Below are positions 54,682 through 63,527 of a DNA stretch of 64,000 bases, piece by piece. Origin of the DNA: Cystobacter fuscus DSM 2262 (GTDB lineage: Bacteria > Myxococcota > Myxococcia > Myxococcales > Myxococcaceae). Within the stretch, counting starts at the first letter, position 1. Every line of letters begins with the position of its first letter. The notes below the pieces were generated by a model. That model was not told where the DNA came from, did not search any database, and was given only the letters and a program-made list of their open reading frames with translations. Where the stretch lies: NCBI RefSeq assembly GCF_000335475.2, contig NZ_ANAH02000064.1, positions 496,001 to 560,000 of the forward strand, read 5' to 3'. The position numbers and the translations under genes were made by a program.

Positions 54682-55077
54682 ATGTCTCTTTCGATGAAGC
54701 TGCTGACCGGCGCCCTGGCGCTCGGTCTGTCCGCGTGCGCCCTGGGCGCCGCGGAGCGTGCCCCTTCCTTGCTGGATCCCTCCAACCCCGCGGCGTCCGA
54801 GTCCCCCATGCGGGCCATGCTCGCCCTGCACGGCTCGCCCGCCGCCGCTCCTCCTCCCGCCACGCTGTCCCAGGCCGAGCCCCCCCCGGATGCCGGAACG
54901 CCGTCCAAGGATCTCTACGTGTGTCCCATGCACCGGGACGTCACCTCGCACGAGCCGGGACGCTGCCCGAAGTGCGGGATGAAGCTCGTGCTCCAGGCCC
55001 CTCCCGCGCCGAAGGAGAGCGCCTCCCGGGAGGCGCCGGCGCCGGGCGCGTCCTCCATGCAGGGTGGTTCCCCATGA
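54682..55077 (+). CDS. Lipoprotein with heavy-metal-binding domain
   Basis: 131 aa. Lipobox GLSAC after a short signal. A Pro/Ala linker leads to YVCPMHRDVTSHEPGRCPKC then GMKLV, the small heavy-metal-binding fold (CPMH...CPxCGM) seen in CusB-type and copper-ATPase proteins; the two CP pairs, His and Met are all present. It probably collects Cu or a like metal in the periplasm. Its stop overlaps the start of the channel gene by ATGA. Confidence 0.88.
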   Translation: MSLSMKLLTGALALGLSACALGAAERAPSLLDPSNPAASESPMRAMLALHGSPAAAPPPATLSQAEPPPDAGTPSKDLYVCPMHRDVTSHEPGRCPKCGMKLVLQAPPAPKESASREAPAPGASSMQGGSP

Positions 55078-56444
55078 ACCGCCTCCTGCTCACGGCGGCC
55101 GTCTGCCTGTCCGCCATGGGCTGCGCGACGATGTCTCCCGAGCGGGGACACGCGGAGCTCGGAGCCCTGGTGCAGGAGCGGGTGCAAGTGTCCACGGGCT
55201 GGGAGAAGGGCACGCCTCCGGCCGAGGCCGTGCGCGAGCGCGTCCACGCCCTCCTCCAGGAGGGACTCACGCGCGAGGAGGCCGTGCGCCTGGCGCTCGT
55301 GAACAACCCGGGGCTCCAGGCCTCCTACGAATCGCTCGGCGTCTCCCAGGCGGACATGGTGGAGGCGGGGCTGTTGCGCAACCCCACGCTGGGCGCGGCG
55401 GTTGGCTTCCCGAACACGCCAGGTGTCGGCCCCCGCCTCGAGTTCTCCCTCGTGCAGGAAGTGCTCGATCTCTTCATGCTCCCGGCGCGCAAGCAGATCG
55501 CCCGGCAGCAGTTCGAGGCGGACGTGCTGCGCACCGCCCATGAGGCGCTGGCCGTGGTGGCCGAGACGCGCGAGGCCTATACGGCGGTCCAGGCGGCCGA
55601 CAAGCTGCTGCGCTACCAGACGCAGCTCGTGGCCGTCTTCTCGGCCGCGGCCGAGCTGGCGCGGATGCAGCACGAGGCGGGCAACATCCCCGAGCTGGAT
55701 CTCTCCCTCGCGCGCGCCGCCTGGCAGGAGGCCCGCGTGGGCCTCGCCCGGGAGGAGCTGGCGCTCGTGGAGAGCCGGGAGCGGTTGAACCGGATGCTCG
55801 GGCTGTGGGGCGGGGACACGGAGTGGACCGTGAGCGAGCCCCTGCCCGAGCCGCCCGCCGAGGAGCCCTCCCTGGAGCACCTGGAGCGGCTCGCGATCGA
55901 GCGCCGCCTGGACATCGACGCCGCGCGCAAGGACGTGGCGTTGATGGAGAAGGGCGTCTCGCTGGCGCGCGGCTCGCGCTTCTTCGGCACGGTGGAGGTG
56001 GGCGTGGACGCCGAGCGTGAGTCGGACGGGCTGCGCCTCATCGGCCCGAGCCTCGTGTTGGAGCTGCCCCTGTTCAACCAGCGGCAGGCTCTCATCGGCG
56101 GGCTGGAGGCGCGGCAGCGCCAGGCCGAGCGGAAGCTGGCGCAACTGTCGGTCGATGCCCGCTCCGAGGTGCGGCAGCGGAGGGCGGCGCTGCAGACGGC
56201 ACGGCGGTTGGTGGAGCACTACAAGATGGAGTTGTTGCCCGTGCGCCGGCGGGTCGTGGAGCAGTCGCAGCTCCAATACAACGCCATGGTGTTGAGCCCG
56301 TTCCAACTCCTCGAGGCCCGACAAGAGGAGGTGCGGACGTATCGGGAGTACGTGGAGACGCTGCGGGATTACTGGAACGCCCGGAACGCCCTGGAGAACG
56401 CGGTGGGTGGCCGGCTGACGGACGACGTGGGAGAGAAGCGATGA
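55074..56444 (+). CDS. TolC/CusC-type outer-membrane efflux protein
   Basis: 456 aa with lipoprotein signal (LLLTAAVCLSAMGC). Two OEP repeats: LTREEAVRLALVNNPGLQAS, AGLLRNPTLGAAVGFPN, and a second with LAIERRLDIDAARKDVALME and LELPLFNQRQALIGGLEARQ. The long helices have QXXAE-type heptads. The fold makes trimeric outer-membrane channels for metal export, but no inner-membrane RND pump lies in the window. It overlaps both neighbours by four bases. Confidence 0.92.
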   Translation: MNRLLLTAAVCLSAMGCATMSPERGHAELGALVQERVQVSTGWEKGTPPAEAVRERVHALLQEGLTREEAVRLALVNNPGLQASYESLGVSQADMVEAGLLRNPTLGAAVGFPNTPGVGPRLEFSLVQEVLDLFMLPARKQIARQQFEADVLRTAHEALAVVAETREAYTAVQAADKLLRYQTQLVAVFSAAAELARMQHEAGNIPELDLSLARAAWQEARVGLAREELALVESRERLNRMLGLWGGDTEWTVSEPLPEPPAEEPSLEHLERLAIERRLDIDAARKDVALMEKGVSLARGSRFFGTVEVGVDAERESDGLRLIGPSLVLELPLFNQRQALIGGLEARQRQAERKLAQLSVDARSEVRQRRAALQTARRLVEHYKMELLPVRRRVVEQSQLQYNAMVLSPFQLLEARQEEVRTYREYVETLRDYWNARNALENAVGGRLTDDVGEKR

Positions 56445-57838
56445 GCGAGACGAAGGGATTGAGCCGGCGGCGCTTGCTCGTCGCCAGTAGTCTGGGCATG
56501 GCCGGGACCACGCTGTTGTCGGCCACGCGGGCGCGGGCCCAGGAGCCGTTCTCCGGGACGCCGGCGCGCGAGGGCTCGGCGGCGGACACGGGCAGGCCCC
56601 AGGCGAGCGGCAAGCACCTGCCCCCGGGGCGGCCCGGTCGGGACTACACGCCGGTGGTGGTGCCCAACGGGACGAAGCTGCCCTGGAAGCTGGTGGACGG
56701 CGTGAAGGTCTTCCACATGGTGGCCCAGGAGGTGGAGCACGAGTTCGCGCCGGGGCTCCAGGCGCGGTGCTGGGGCTACAACGGCCGCGTGCATGGTCCG
56801 GTCATCGAGGCGGTGGAAGGCGATCGCGTGCGCTTCTACGTCACCAACCGGCTGCCCGCGCCCACCACGGTGCACTGGCACGGGCTGCTCCTGCCCAATG
56901 GCATGGATGGAGTGGGGGGCCTCAACCAGAAGGCCATCGCCCCCGGCGAGACGTTCAAGTACGAGTTCACCCTGCGTCAGTCGGGCACGCTGATGTACCA
57001 CTCGCACCACGACGAGATGACGCAGATCGCCCTGGGCATGACGGGCATGTTCATCGTCCACCCCCGCCAGCCGCCGCGGGGGCCGAAGGTGGACCGGGAC
57101 TTCGCGCTGATGCTGCACGAGTGGCGCCTGGACCCGGGGGCCCGGCGGCCCAACCCCAACGAGATGACGGACTTCAACCTGCTGACGATCAACGGCAAGG
57201 CCTTCCCGGGCACGGCGCCGCTGGTGGTGAAGAAGGGACAGCGGGTGCGCATCCGGCTGGGCAACCTCGGCCCCATGGACCATCACCCCATCCACCTGCA
57301 CGGCTACCAGTTCCGCATCACCGAGACGGACGGGGGCCGCGTCCCCGAGTCCGCGCAGTGGTCGGACACCACGGTGCTGGTGCCGGTGGGCAGCACGCGC
57401 GGCATCGAGTTCGTGGCGGACGAGCCCGGGGACTGGGCGATGCACTGCCACATGACCCACCACGTGATGAACCAGATGGGGCACGGCATGCCCAACCTCA
57501 TCGGACTCAAGCCCGAGGGCTTCGACGAGAAGGTGCGCGAGCTCCTGCCGGACTACATGACCATGGGCCACACGGGCATGGGGGAGATGGAGGACATGGG
57601 CATGGCCGTGCCGGCCAACAGCATCCCCATGGTGGGCGGCAAGGGCCGCTACGGCGGCATCACCATGGGGGGCATGTTCACGGTGCTCAAGGTGCGTGAG
57701 CAACTGGACGGCTACGGAGATCCGGGCTGGTACGACAACCCGGTGGCCACCCTGGCGAGCACCGCGCAGAAGGCCGACATGCTGCGCGACGGCATCGACG
57801 TGAACGCCGACCCCGGCTTCACCGACGGCGGCGCCTGA
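56441..57838 (+). CDS. Multicopper oxidase, Tat-exported
   Basis: 465 aa. Twin-arginine signal LSRRRLLVASSLGMAGTTLL. Copper ligands: VHWHGLLLPNGMDG, YHSHHDEMTQ, HPIHLHGYQFR and MHCHMTHHVMNQMG, matching T1-T3 sites of CopA/PcoA-type enzymes. A Met-rich stretch near the end (TMGHTGMGEMEDMGMAVP) is a likely Cu(I) site. It should oxidise Cu(I) to the less toxic Cu(II) in the periplasm. Last gene in the copper operon; its stop is 12 bases from a convergent hydrolase gene. Confidence 0.95.
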   Translation: MSETKGLSRRRLLVASSLGMAGTTLLSATRARAQEPFSGTPAREGSAADTGRPQASGKHLPPGRPGRDYTPVVVPNGTKLPWKLVDGVKVFHMVAQEVEHEFAPGLQARCWGYNGRVHGPVIEAVEGDRVRFYVTNRLPAPTTVHWHGLLLPNGMDGVGGLNQKAIAPGETFKYEFTLRQSGTLMYHSHHDEMTQIALGMTGMFIVHPRQPPRGPKVDRDFALMLHEWRLDPGARRPNPNEMTDFNLLTINGKAFPGTAPLVVKKGQRVRIRLGNLGPMDHHPIHLHGYQFRITETDGGRVPESAQWSDTTVLVPVGSTRGIEFVADEPGDWAMHCHMTHHVMNQMGHGMPNLIGLKPEGFDEKVRELLPDYMTMGHTGMGEMEDMGMAVPANSIPMVGGKGRYGGITMGGMFTVLKVREQLDGYGDPGWYDNPVATLASTAQKADMLRDGIDVNADPGFTDGGA

Positions 57839-57850
57839 GCCGCCATCCCC

Positions 57851-58855
57851 TCACTTGCCGAGGAACCCGAGCAGCGCCTCGTGCCACTTCTCGGGGGCCT
57901 CCAAGTGGGGGATGTGCCCCACGTTGGGGATCTCCACGAGCGTGGCGCGGGGGAAGGCCTTCGCGGCGCGCCGGCCCATCTCCGGGAACTGGCCCAGCTT
58001 CGTCAGGGCCTCGGGCGACACGCGCGCCCGGCCAATCGTGGTGCGATCCGCCTGCCCGATGACGAGCAGCACCGGCGCCGTCACCTGCGGGAACTCATGC
58101 ACCACCGGCTGCTGGTAGATCATCTGCTCGGTGGCGGCGGACACCCAGGCCAGCCGCGGGTACTCGCCCCCGAGCGTCTGGCGGTAGATGACCTGGACAT
58201 ACTCATCGTACTCGGGACGCCACGTGACGTAGTACGTCTTCTGGTACTTGCGCACCGACTCCTCGGTGGTGTCGAGCTGGCCCTTGTAGAGCTCCTCGGT
58301 GGCGCGCCAGGGCACGAGGACGCGGTAATCCTCCAGGCCGAGGGTATTCTCCAGGACGAGGTGCGTGGTGGTCTCCGGGAACAGGAGCGCGAAGCGCGTG
58401 GCGAGCATGCCGCCCATGGAGTGCCCCACGATGGCGGCCTTGGAGACTCCGAGCTTCTCCAGCACCCGCTTCGTCTGGGCGGCGAGCAGGTGGAAGCTGT
58501 AGTCAATGGCCGGCTTGGAGGACTTGCCGAAGCCGAGCAGATCCGGCACCACGACGCGGTAGCCCCCCTGGCCGAGCGCGCGAATGGTGTCGCGCCAGTA
58601 GGCGCCGAAGAAGTTCTTGCCGTGGAACAGCACGACGGTGCGCCCGTTGGCCTTGCCGCTCGGGGGCACGTCCATGTAGGCCATGCGCACGTCCTGGCCC
58701 TGAACGGTCAGCGGGAGGAACTGGACGGGGGCGGGGTAGGCGTAGCCCTCGAGCGCGATGCCGAGCGGCTCGGGGGCTTTCTTCTCCTGGGAGAGGGCGG
58801 GCAGGGCACACAGCAGCAACGCGAGGGTGAACACGGAGCGGATCGCGGAGGTCAT
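57851..58855 (-). CDS. Exported alpha/beta hydrolase
   Basis: 334 aa with a signal peptide (SVFTLALLLCALPALSQ). Hydrolase motifs: TVVLFHGKNFFGAYWRDT (oxyanion), VVVPDLLGFGKSSKP, nucleophile in AAIVGHSMGGMLATR, acid Asp in LLVIGQADRTTIG and base His in IPNVGHIPHLE. Between them lies a long cap domain (about 185-265). The type is like epoxide hydrolase or esterase; substrate unknown. Confidence 0.9.
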   Translation of the reverse strand: MTSAIRSVFTLALLLCALPALSQEKKAPEPLGIALEGYAYPAPVQFLPLTVQGQDVRMAYMDVPPSGKANGRTVVLFHGKNFFGAYWRDTIRALGQGGYRVVVPDLLGFGKSSKPAIDYSFHLLAAQTKRVLEKLGVSKAAIVGHSMGGMLATRFALLFPETTTHLVLENTLGLEDYRVLVPWRATEELYKGQLDTTEESVRKYQKTYYVTWRPEYDEYVQVIYRQTLGGEYPRLAWVSAATEQMIYQQPVVHEFPQVTAPVLLVIGQADRTTIGRARVSPEALTKLGQFPEMGRRAAKAFPRATLVEIPNVGHIPHLEAPEKWHEALLGFLGK

Positions 58856-58944
58856 GCCCGAGGAATACCGCCTCGGTGGGCTCTTCGAGCACGGAAGCGT
58901 GATATCGCGTGGATCCGGTCTTCAGTGTTCAACAAGGAGCCGTC

Positions 58945-59748
58945 ATGGGGACGGAGTGGAAGCGCGGTATGGATCTGCGTGCCTACAACCGTGAGGCCTG
59001 GAACCGCCAGGTGGCCAAGGGGGATCGGTGGACGATTCCCGTGGGACCCGAGGTGATCGCCGCGGCGCGCCGGGGGGATTGGAGCGTGGTGCTCACCCCG
59101 TGCAAGCCCGTGCCGCGCGAGTGGTTCGGTTCGCTGGCGGGCAAGGACGTGCTGGGGCTGGCGAGCGCGGGCGGGCAGCAGTGTCCGGTGTTCGCCGCCG
59201 CCGGGGCACGCGTCACGGTGTTCGACAACTCGCCCGCCCAGCTCGCGCGGGATGCCGAGGTGGCCGAGCGCGAGGGCCTCGGCATCCGCCGCGTGGAAGG
59301 CGACATGAGCGACCTGTCCGCCTTCGCGGACGAGAGCTTCGATCTCATCTTCCATCCCTGCTCCAACTGCTTCTCGCCGGAGATCCGCCCCGTGTGGCAC
59401 GAGGCCTTCCGGGTGCTGCGCCCCGGTGGCGTGCTGCTCGCGGGCTTCTCCAACCCCATCGTCTTCCTGTTCGACCCGGAGTTGGACAAGCAGGGTGGGC
59501 CGCGGCTCAAGTACCGCATGCCGTACTCGGACGTGGCGAGCCTCACCGACGAGGAGCGGCGCCGCTACACCGACGAGGGCGAGCCCCTGTGCGTGGCGCA
59601 CTCGCTGGAGGATCAGATCGGCGGGCAGCTCGACGCGGGCTTCCTGCTCACCGGCTTCTACGAGGACAAGCACTCCGAGGGAGATCGGCTGTCGGAGTAC
59701 CTGTCGGGGTTCTGCGCCACCCGGGCGCTCAAGCCCGCCACCCGGTAG
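58945..59748 (+). CDS. Class I SAM-dependent methyltransferase
   Basis: 267 aa. Start has AAGGAG five bases before ATG. SAM region: GKDVLGLASAGGQQCPVFAA, VTVFDNSPAQLARDAEVAER, VEGDMSDLSAFADESFDLIF and LRPGGVLLAG. N-terminal YNREAWNRQVAKGDRWTIPV is typical of a subgroup found in Firmicutes and actinobacteria. The loop is GLASAGGQQ rather than the usual ExGxGxG. Target unknown. Confidence 0.9.
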   Translation: MGTEWKRGMDLRAYNREAWNRQVAKGDRWTIPVGPEVIAAARRGDWSVVLTPCKPVPREWFGSLAGKDVLGLASAGGQQCPVFAAAGARVTVFDNSPAQLARDAEVAEREGLGIRRVEGDMSDLSAFADESFDLIFHPCSNCFSPEIRPVWHEAFRVLRPGGVLLAGFSNPIVFLFDPELDKQGGPRLKYRMPYSDVASLTDEERRRYTDEGEPLCVAHSLEDQIGGQLDAGFLLTGFYEDKHSEGDRLSEYLSGFCATRALKPATR

Positions 59749-59758
59749 CGGGGACGTC

Positions 59759-59776
59759 GCGGGGAAGAGGCCCCGC
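59759..59776 (+). terminator. Hairpin after methyltransferase gene
   Basis: GCGGGG and CCCCGC with an AAGAGG loop, ten bases past the stop. No T-run; it may separate the methyltransferase from the sigma-factor operon. Confidence 0.35.
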
Positions 59777-59855
59777 CAGCCCCTCCAGGAATAATCCCTC
59801 CCCGCGGCGTACCAGCGGTGGGGCGGGGAGTTCGGGACCCCTGGAGGATGACGGC

Positions 59856-60527
59856 ATGAATGGCTCCCAGGCGATGCAGGAAGTCCCTGGCGGCCCTTTC
59901 GCCGGGATGCGTCCCATGCGAAGTAGTGCCCCCGTGGAATTCCCGTTCCGATTCACCCGCACCCGGAGTCCGGTACGGACCCCCGTCCCCGCGAGCGGCG
60001 CTCCCGGGTCCGCGCGGGAGTTCCAGGAACTGGTGGCTCGCTGCCAGCCGCAACTGGAGGAGCGCGCCCGCTTCCTGTGCCGGGGCCGCAACCCCTCGGA
60101 TGCGAAGGATCTGCTCCAGGACACCTACGAGCGGGCGTTCCGCGCCTTCCATACCTATGACCGCTCCGCGCCCCCCCTGCCGTGGCTGGCCTCCATCCTC
60201 GTCAGGCGATTCCTCGACATGTGCCGGCAGGACAAGCGCCATCCCCAGCAGGAATTCACCGAGGGCCTGGACGTTGCCAGCGAGGAGGCGGCTCCGGCGG
60301 AGACGTGGGCGGGCTATACGCTGGAGGACGTCTGGCGCGCGGTGGAGAAGCTGCCGGAGGAATTCCGGGACGTGGTGCGGTTGAAGGACATGGAAGGTCT
60401 GTCGTACGCGCGCATCGCCGAGCAGCTGGGCATCGCCCCCATGACGGTGGGCACCCGGCTGTTCCGGGCGCGCAAGCGGCTCAAGGACATCCTTCTCGAG
60501 CAGGCGCAGCCCGGAGGTGTCGAGTGA
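59856..60527 (+). CDS. ECF sigma factor
   Basis: 223 aa. Sigma region 2 at about 50-115: FQELVARCQPQLEERARFLC, NPSDAKDLLQDTYERAFRAF; region 4 at about 160-215: VWRAVEKLPEEFRDVVRLKD, GLSYARIAEQLGIAPMTVGT, RLFRARKRLKDIL. The N-terminal 45 residues (GPFAGMRPMRSSAP...) are an unstructured extension not found in most ECF factors. Start at the ATG seven bases after GGAGG. Its stop overlaps the start of the anti-sigma/CHAT gene (TGATG), so the two are made together. Confidence 0.95.
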   Translation: MNGSQAMQEVPGGPFAGMRPMRSSAPVEFPFRFTRTRSPVRTPVPASGAPGSAREFQELVARCQPQLEERARFLCRGRNPSDAKDLLQDTYERAFRAFHTYDRSAPPLPWLASILVRRFLDMCRQDKRHPQQEFTEGLDVASEEAAPAETWAGYTLEDVWRAVEKLPEEFRDVVRLKDMEGLSYARIAEQLGIAPMTVGTRLFRARKRLKDILLEQAQPGGVE

Positions 60528-63460
60528 TGGCTTGCGAGCGGATCGCCGCCTTCGTGGATGGGGAGCTGTCCACGAGCGAGGCCGAGGAGTTCCAGGCCCA
60601 CCTCGCGGGGTGCGCCGACTGTCAGGCCTCCCTGGAGGATCAACTCCAGGCGAGTCTCGCCGTGCGGTCCGCCGCGGCCTCGCGCCGTGCCCCACGCCGC
60701 GAGCCCTTCCGCCCCTCCTGGGCCCACCGCACCACCCGGATGTGGAGCGCGGGCGTGGCCATGGCGGCCCTCGTGCTGCTCGGCCTGCTGGCGGCGTGGT
60801 GGATGCGGCCCGCGTCCCCCGACGTGGGGGCCCAATTGCTCGCGCTCGCGCCGACGCGCTCCCTGGAAGGTCGGCTCGGCTACCCGGGCCTGGATGGCTA
60901 CCGGAGCTCCGGCACGTTGCGCGAGGGGGCCTCGGGTTCCGCGGAGCTGGACGTGCGGCTGCTGGCGCGGCTCGAGGAGCAGGGGGACTTCCACGGCCTG
61001 GCGACGGCGTACCTGCTCGCCGGTGAGTTCGAGCGCGCCGAGAAGGCCCTGGAGCGTCTGCCCCCCTCGCCGGACGTGGACAGCGACCGCGCGTTGGCGG
61101 CGCTGGGGCGGGGCGAGCCCGAGCGGGCCCTCGTGGTGCTGGATCGCGCGCTGAGGGCGGCGCCGGAGCACCCGCGCGCCCATTGGAACCGCGGTGTCGC
61201 GTTGCGCGCGATGTCGTTGGAGCTGGCCGCCGCCATGGAGTTCCAACTCGTGGCGGACCGGCGCGAGCCGGGGTGGAGCGAGGAGGCGAAGCGGCTGGCG
61301 GAGGGGTTGCGCGCGAGCGCCGCGTCCCGGAGCCGTGCGTGGACGGACATGAACGCCGCCGGCATGGCGCTCGCGTTGGAGGGAACGGCGCTGCCCGCCG
61401 CGATGGTCCGCCGCAACCCGGACCTGGTGCGGCTCTACCTCTACCATGCGATTCGCGCCGCGGTGTCCCGGGAGCAGGTGCTCGCGCTGGCGCCGCTGGC
61501 CCGCACCTTGGACGCCGAGGCCAGGAACCCCACCGCGTCCGACTACGTGCAACGCGTGGCCCGGGCCGACTTCGCGCGCCGCGCGCCGCTGGCCCGCACG
61601 TACCGCGCGCTGCTGGAGGATGCCCGGTCGCTGACGGGCGAGGCGGCGGAGGCGTACCTCACGCGCCTGCGCCGCGCGGGCGAGCGGGAGTTGCTGCTCG
61701 GCGCCATCCTCCTGCTGCGCGTCGAGCACCAGCACCTGGAGGAGCTGCGCGCGCTCGTCGAGGAATCGGGCGAGGCCGTGTGGTACCGCGCGCCGCTGGT
61801 GAAGGCCCAGGTGGCGGAGGATCTGTCGCATGGAGATGGCGCCCGGGCCGAGCAGCGGCTCGTGGCGGCGATCGACGAGTGCCACCGGGCCCGGCTGGAG
61901 TACCGGTGCGTGTCGCTCCAGGCGGAGCTCAGCGGCCTCTACAACCAGTTGGATCGCCGTCAGGAGGCGATGGGACCCGCGCGCGCGGCGCTGGACGTGG
62001 CGCGCCGCCTCGGGGATTGGCACCACGAGGAGGAGCTCGTGCTCGCGCTCATCACCAGCGCGCGCCTGAGCCACGAGCCCGCGCTCGCCCGGGCCTATCT
62101 GGACGAGTACCTGCAACGCGCACCGGAGCACTGCGAGCGGCGCGCGGACTACCACCATCAACGCGCGCTCCTGGCCATCGAGGCGCTGGACGTGGAGGCG
62201 GCACGGCGCGAGGTGGCGCGGGCTCGCGAGTGCGCGGCGCCGCCTTCCCTGTTCGAGCTCGCCGTCTACGGTGATCTCCTGCGCTTCGGCACGACCGGGG
62301 ACGAGCGCGCGTACGTGGCGCGGCGGCTGGAGTTGTTGCGCGAGGAGGCGTCGTTCACGCCGGGCGCGCGGCTGCTGCTGGAGCAGATGGGGGCGCGCAT
62401 CCTCATCGAGACGGATCGGCGCGAGGGGCAGCGACGCCTGCGCGAGATCATCGCGGCGGCCTTGCCCCTGCGCGCCACGGACATCGAGGCGCGCAAGGCC
62501 TGGTCCTACGCCCACCAGACGCTGGTGATGGATGCCGGGAAGGCGGGGGAGTTCGACGAGGCCCTCCGCGTGCTCGCCGCCGGACAGGAGCGCGCCGCGC
62601 CGGCCTCGTGCCTGCTCGCGGTGGCGGGGCAGGACGAGCGCGTCCTCTTCGTGGCGCGTGGCGCCCGGGGGGACGTGCGGGGCGAGTACCTGGGGCAGCG
62701 CACCCGTCCGCTCCTCGAGGACTTCCCCGCGGTGCCCCCGGCGGTGTTGGAGCAACTCGCGGGGTGTGACGCCGTGCGGGTGCTCGCCGAGCCCGTGATC
62801 CTGGGACGTCCCGGACTGCTGGGACCCGAGCGGGCCTGGAGCTACCTGGTCCCCGGGGGCGGCGAGCAGAAGGTGCCCGAGGCCGGACTTCCTCCCAAGC
62901 ACGTGGTGGTGTCGGATGTGGAGCCGCCGGCCACGCTCGGTCTGCCGCGCCTGCTGCCGTGGAACCGCGCGCCGCGACCGGGAGAGTTCCTCCTGCGGGG
63001 TGCGTCGGCCACTCCCGACGCGGTCCTGGCGGAGCTCGAGGACGCCACCGAGGTGGAGTTCCATGCGCACGGCTTGATCCGCTCGGGCTTCTCCGACGCG
63101 TCCTTCCTCGCGCTGTCGCCCGAGTCCGACGGCCGCTACGCGTTGACGGTCTCGGACCTCCAGGGGATTTCGCTCCGGGGCGCGCCGCTGGTGCTGCTCG
63201 CTGCGTGCCGCGCCAATGGGGGCGCCCTGCGCTACTACGCCGTGGCGAGCCTGCCCGCGGCGTTCATCCAGGCGGGTGCCCGGTCCGTGGTGGCTCCCGC
63301 CTCGCCCATCCCCGATGAGCAAGGAGGCGCCTTCTTCCAGGCCCTGCTCGACGAGGTAGGGCGGGGAGCGACACCCGCCCAGGCCCTGGCGAGGACGCGC
63401 TCCGTCTGGCTGCGCGACAGACCGGCCCCGTGGGTGTCGGAACTCGTGCTTTTCGAATGA
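60527..63460 (+). CDS. Anti-sigma zinc finger - TPR - CHAT protease fusion
   Basis: 977 aa. Residues 1-40 are a zf-HC2 anti-sigma domain: C3, then HLAGCADC with H25, C29 and C32. One membrane helix lies at about 72-93 (VAMAALVLLGLLAAWWM). Residues 100-820 are helical repeats of TPR type (GLATAYLLAGEFERAEKALE, ERALVVLDRALRAAPEHPRA). The end (about 830-977) is a CHAT domain: EVEFHAHG with H848 and VLLAACRANGG with C894, the caspase-like dyad, then FIQAGARSVVAPASPIPDEQ. So the zinc finger should hold the sigma factor inside while a protease sits across the membrane. Its trigger and cleavage target are unknown. Confidence 0.93.
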   Translation: MACERIAAFVDGELSTSEAEEFQAHLAGCADCQASLEDQLQASLAVRSAAASRRAPRREPFRPSWAHRTTRMWSAGVAMAALVLLGLLAAWWMRPASPDVGAQLLALAPTRSLEGRLGYPGLDGYRSSGTLREGASGSAELDVRLLARLEEQGDFHGLATAYLLAGEFERAEKALERLPPSPDVDSDRALAALGRGEPERALVVLDRALRAAPEHPRAHWNRGVALRAMSLELAAAMEFQLVADRREPGWSEEAKRLAEGLRASAASRSRAWTDMNAAGMALALEGTALPAAMVRRNPDLVRLYLYHAIRAAVSREQVLALAPLARTLDAEARNPTASDYVQRVARADFARRAPLARTYRALLEDARSLTGEAAEAYLTRLRRAGERELLLGAILLLRVEHQHLEELRALVEESGEAVWYRAPLVKAQVAEDLSHGDGARAEQRLVAAIDECHRARLEYRCVSLQAELSGLYNQLDRRQEAMGPARAALDVARRLGDWHHEEELVLALITSARLSHEPALARAYLDEYLQRAPEHCERRADYHHQRALLAIEALDVEAARREVARARECAAPPSLFELAVYGDLLRFGTTGDERAYVARRLELLREEASFTPGARLLLEQMGARILIETDRREGQRRLREIIAAALPLRATDIEARKAWSYAHQTLVMDAGKAGEFDEALRVLAAGQERAAPASCLLAVAGQDERVLFVARGARGDVRGEYLGQRTRPLLEDFPAVPPAVLEQLAGCDAVRVLAEPVILGRPGLLGPERAWSYLVPGGGEQKVPEAGLPPKHVVVSDVEPPATLGLPRLLPWNRAPRPGEFLLRGASATPDAVLAELEDATEVEFHAHGLIRSGFSDASFLALSPESDGRYALTVSDLQGISLRGAPLVLLAACRANGGALRYYAVASLPAAFIQAGARSVVAPASPIPDEQGGAFFQALLDEVGRGATPAQALARTRSVWLRDRPAPWVSELVLFE

Positions 63461-63527
63461 GGGAATATCCGCGCCCCCCGGCGTAGAGAGGGTGGACGTT
63501 CACCTCGAACAGCAGGGGAGATGGGTC

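Noticed and set aside
60314-63322. A 1002-codon minus-strand open frame
   Set aside because: Antisense to the zinc finger-TPR-CHAT gene, which has full domain support.
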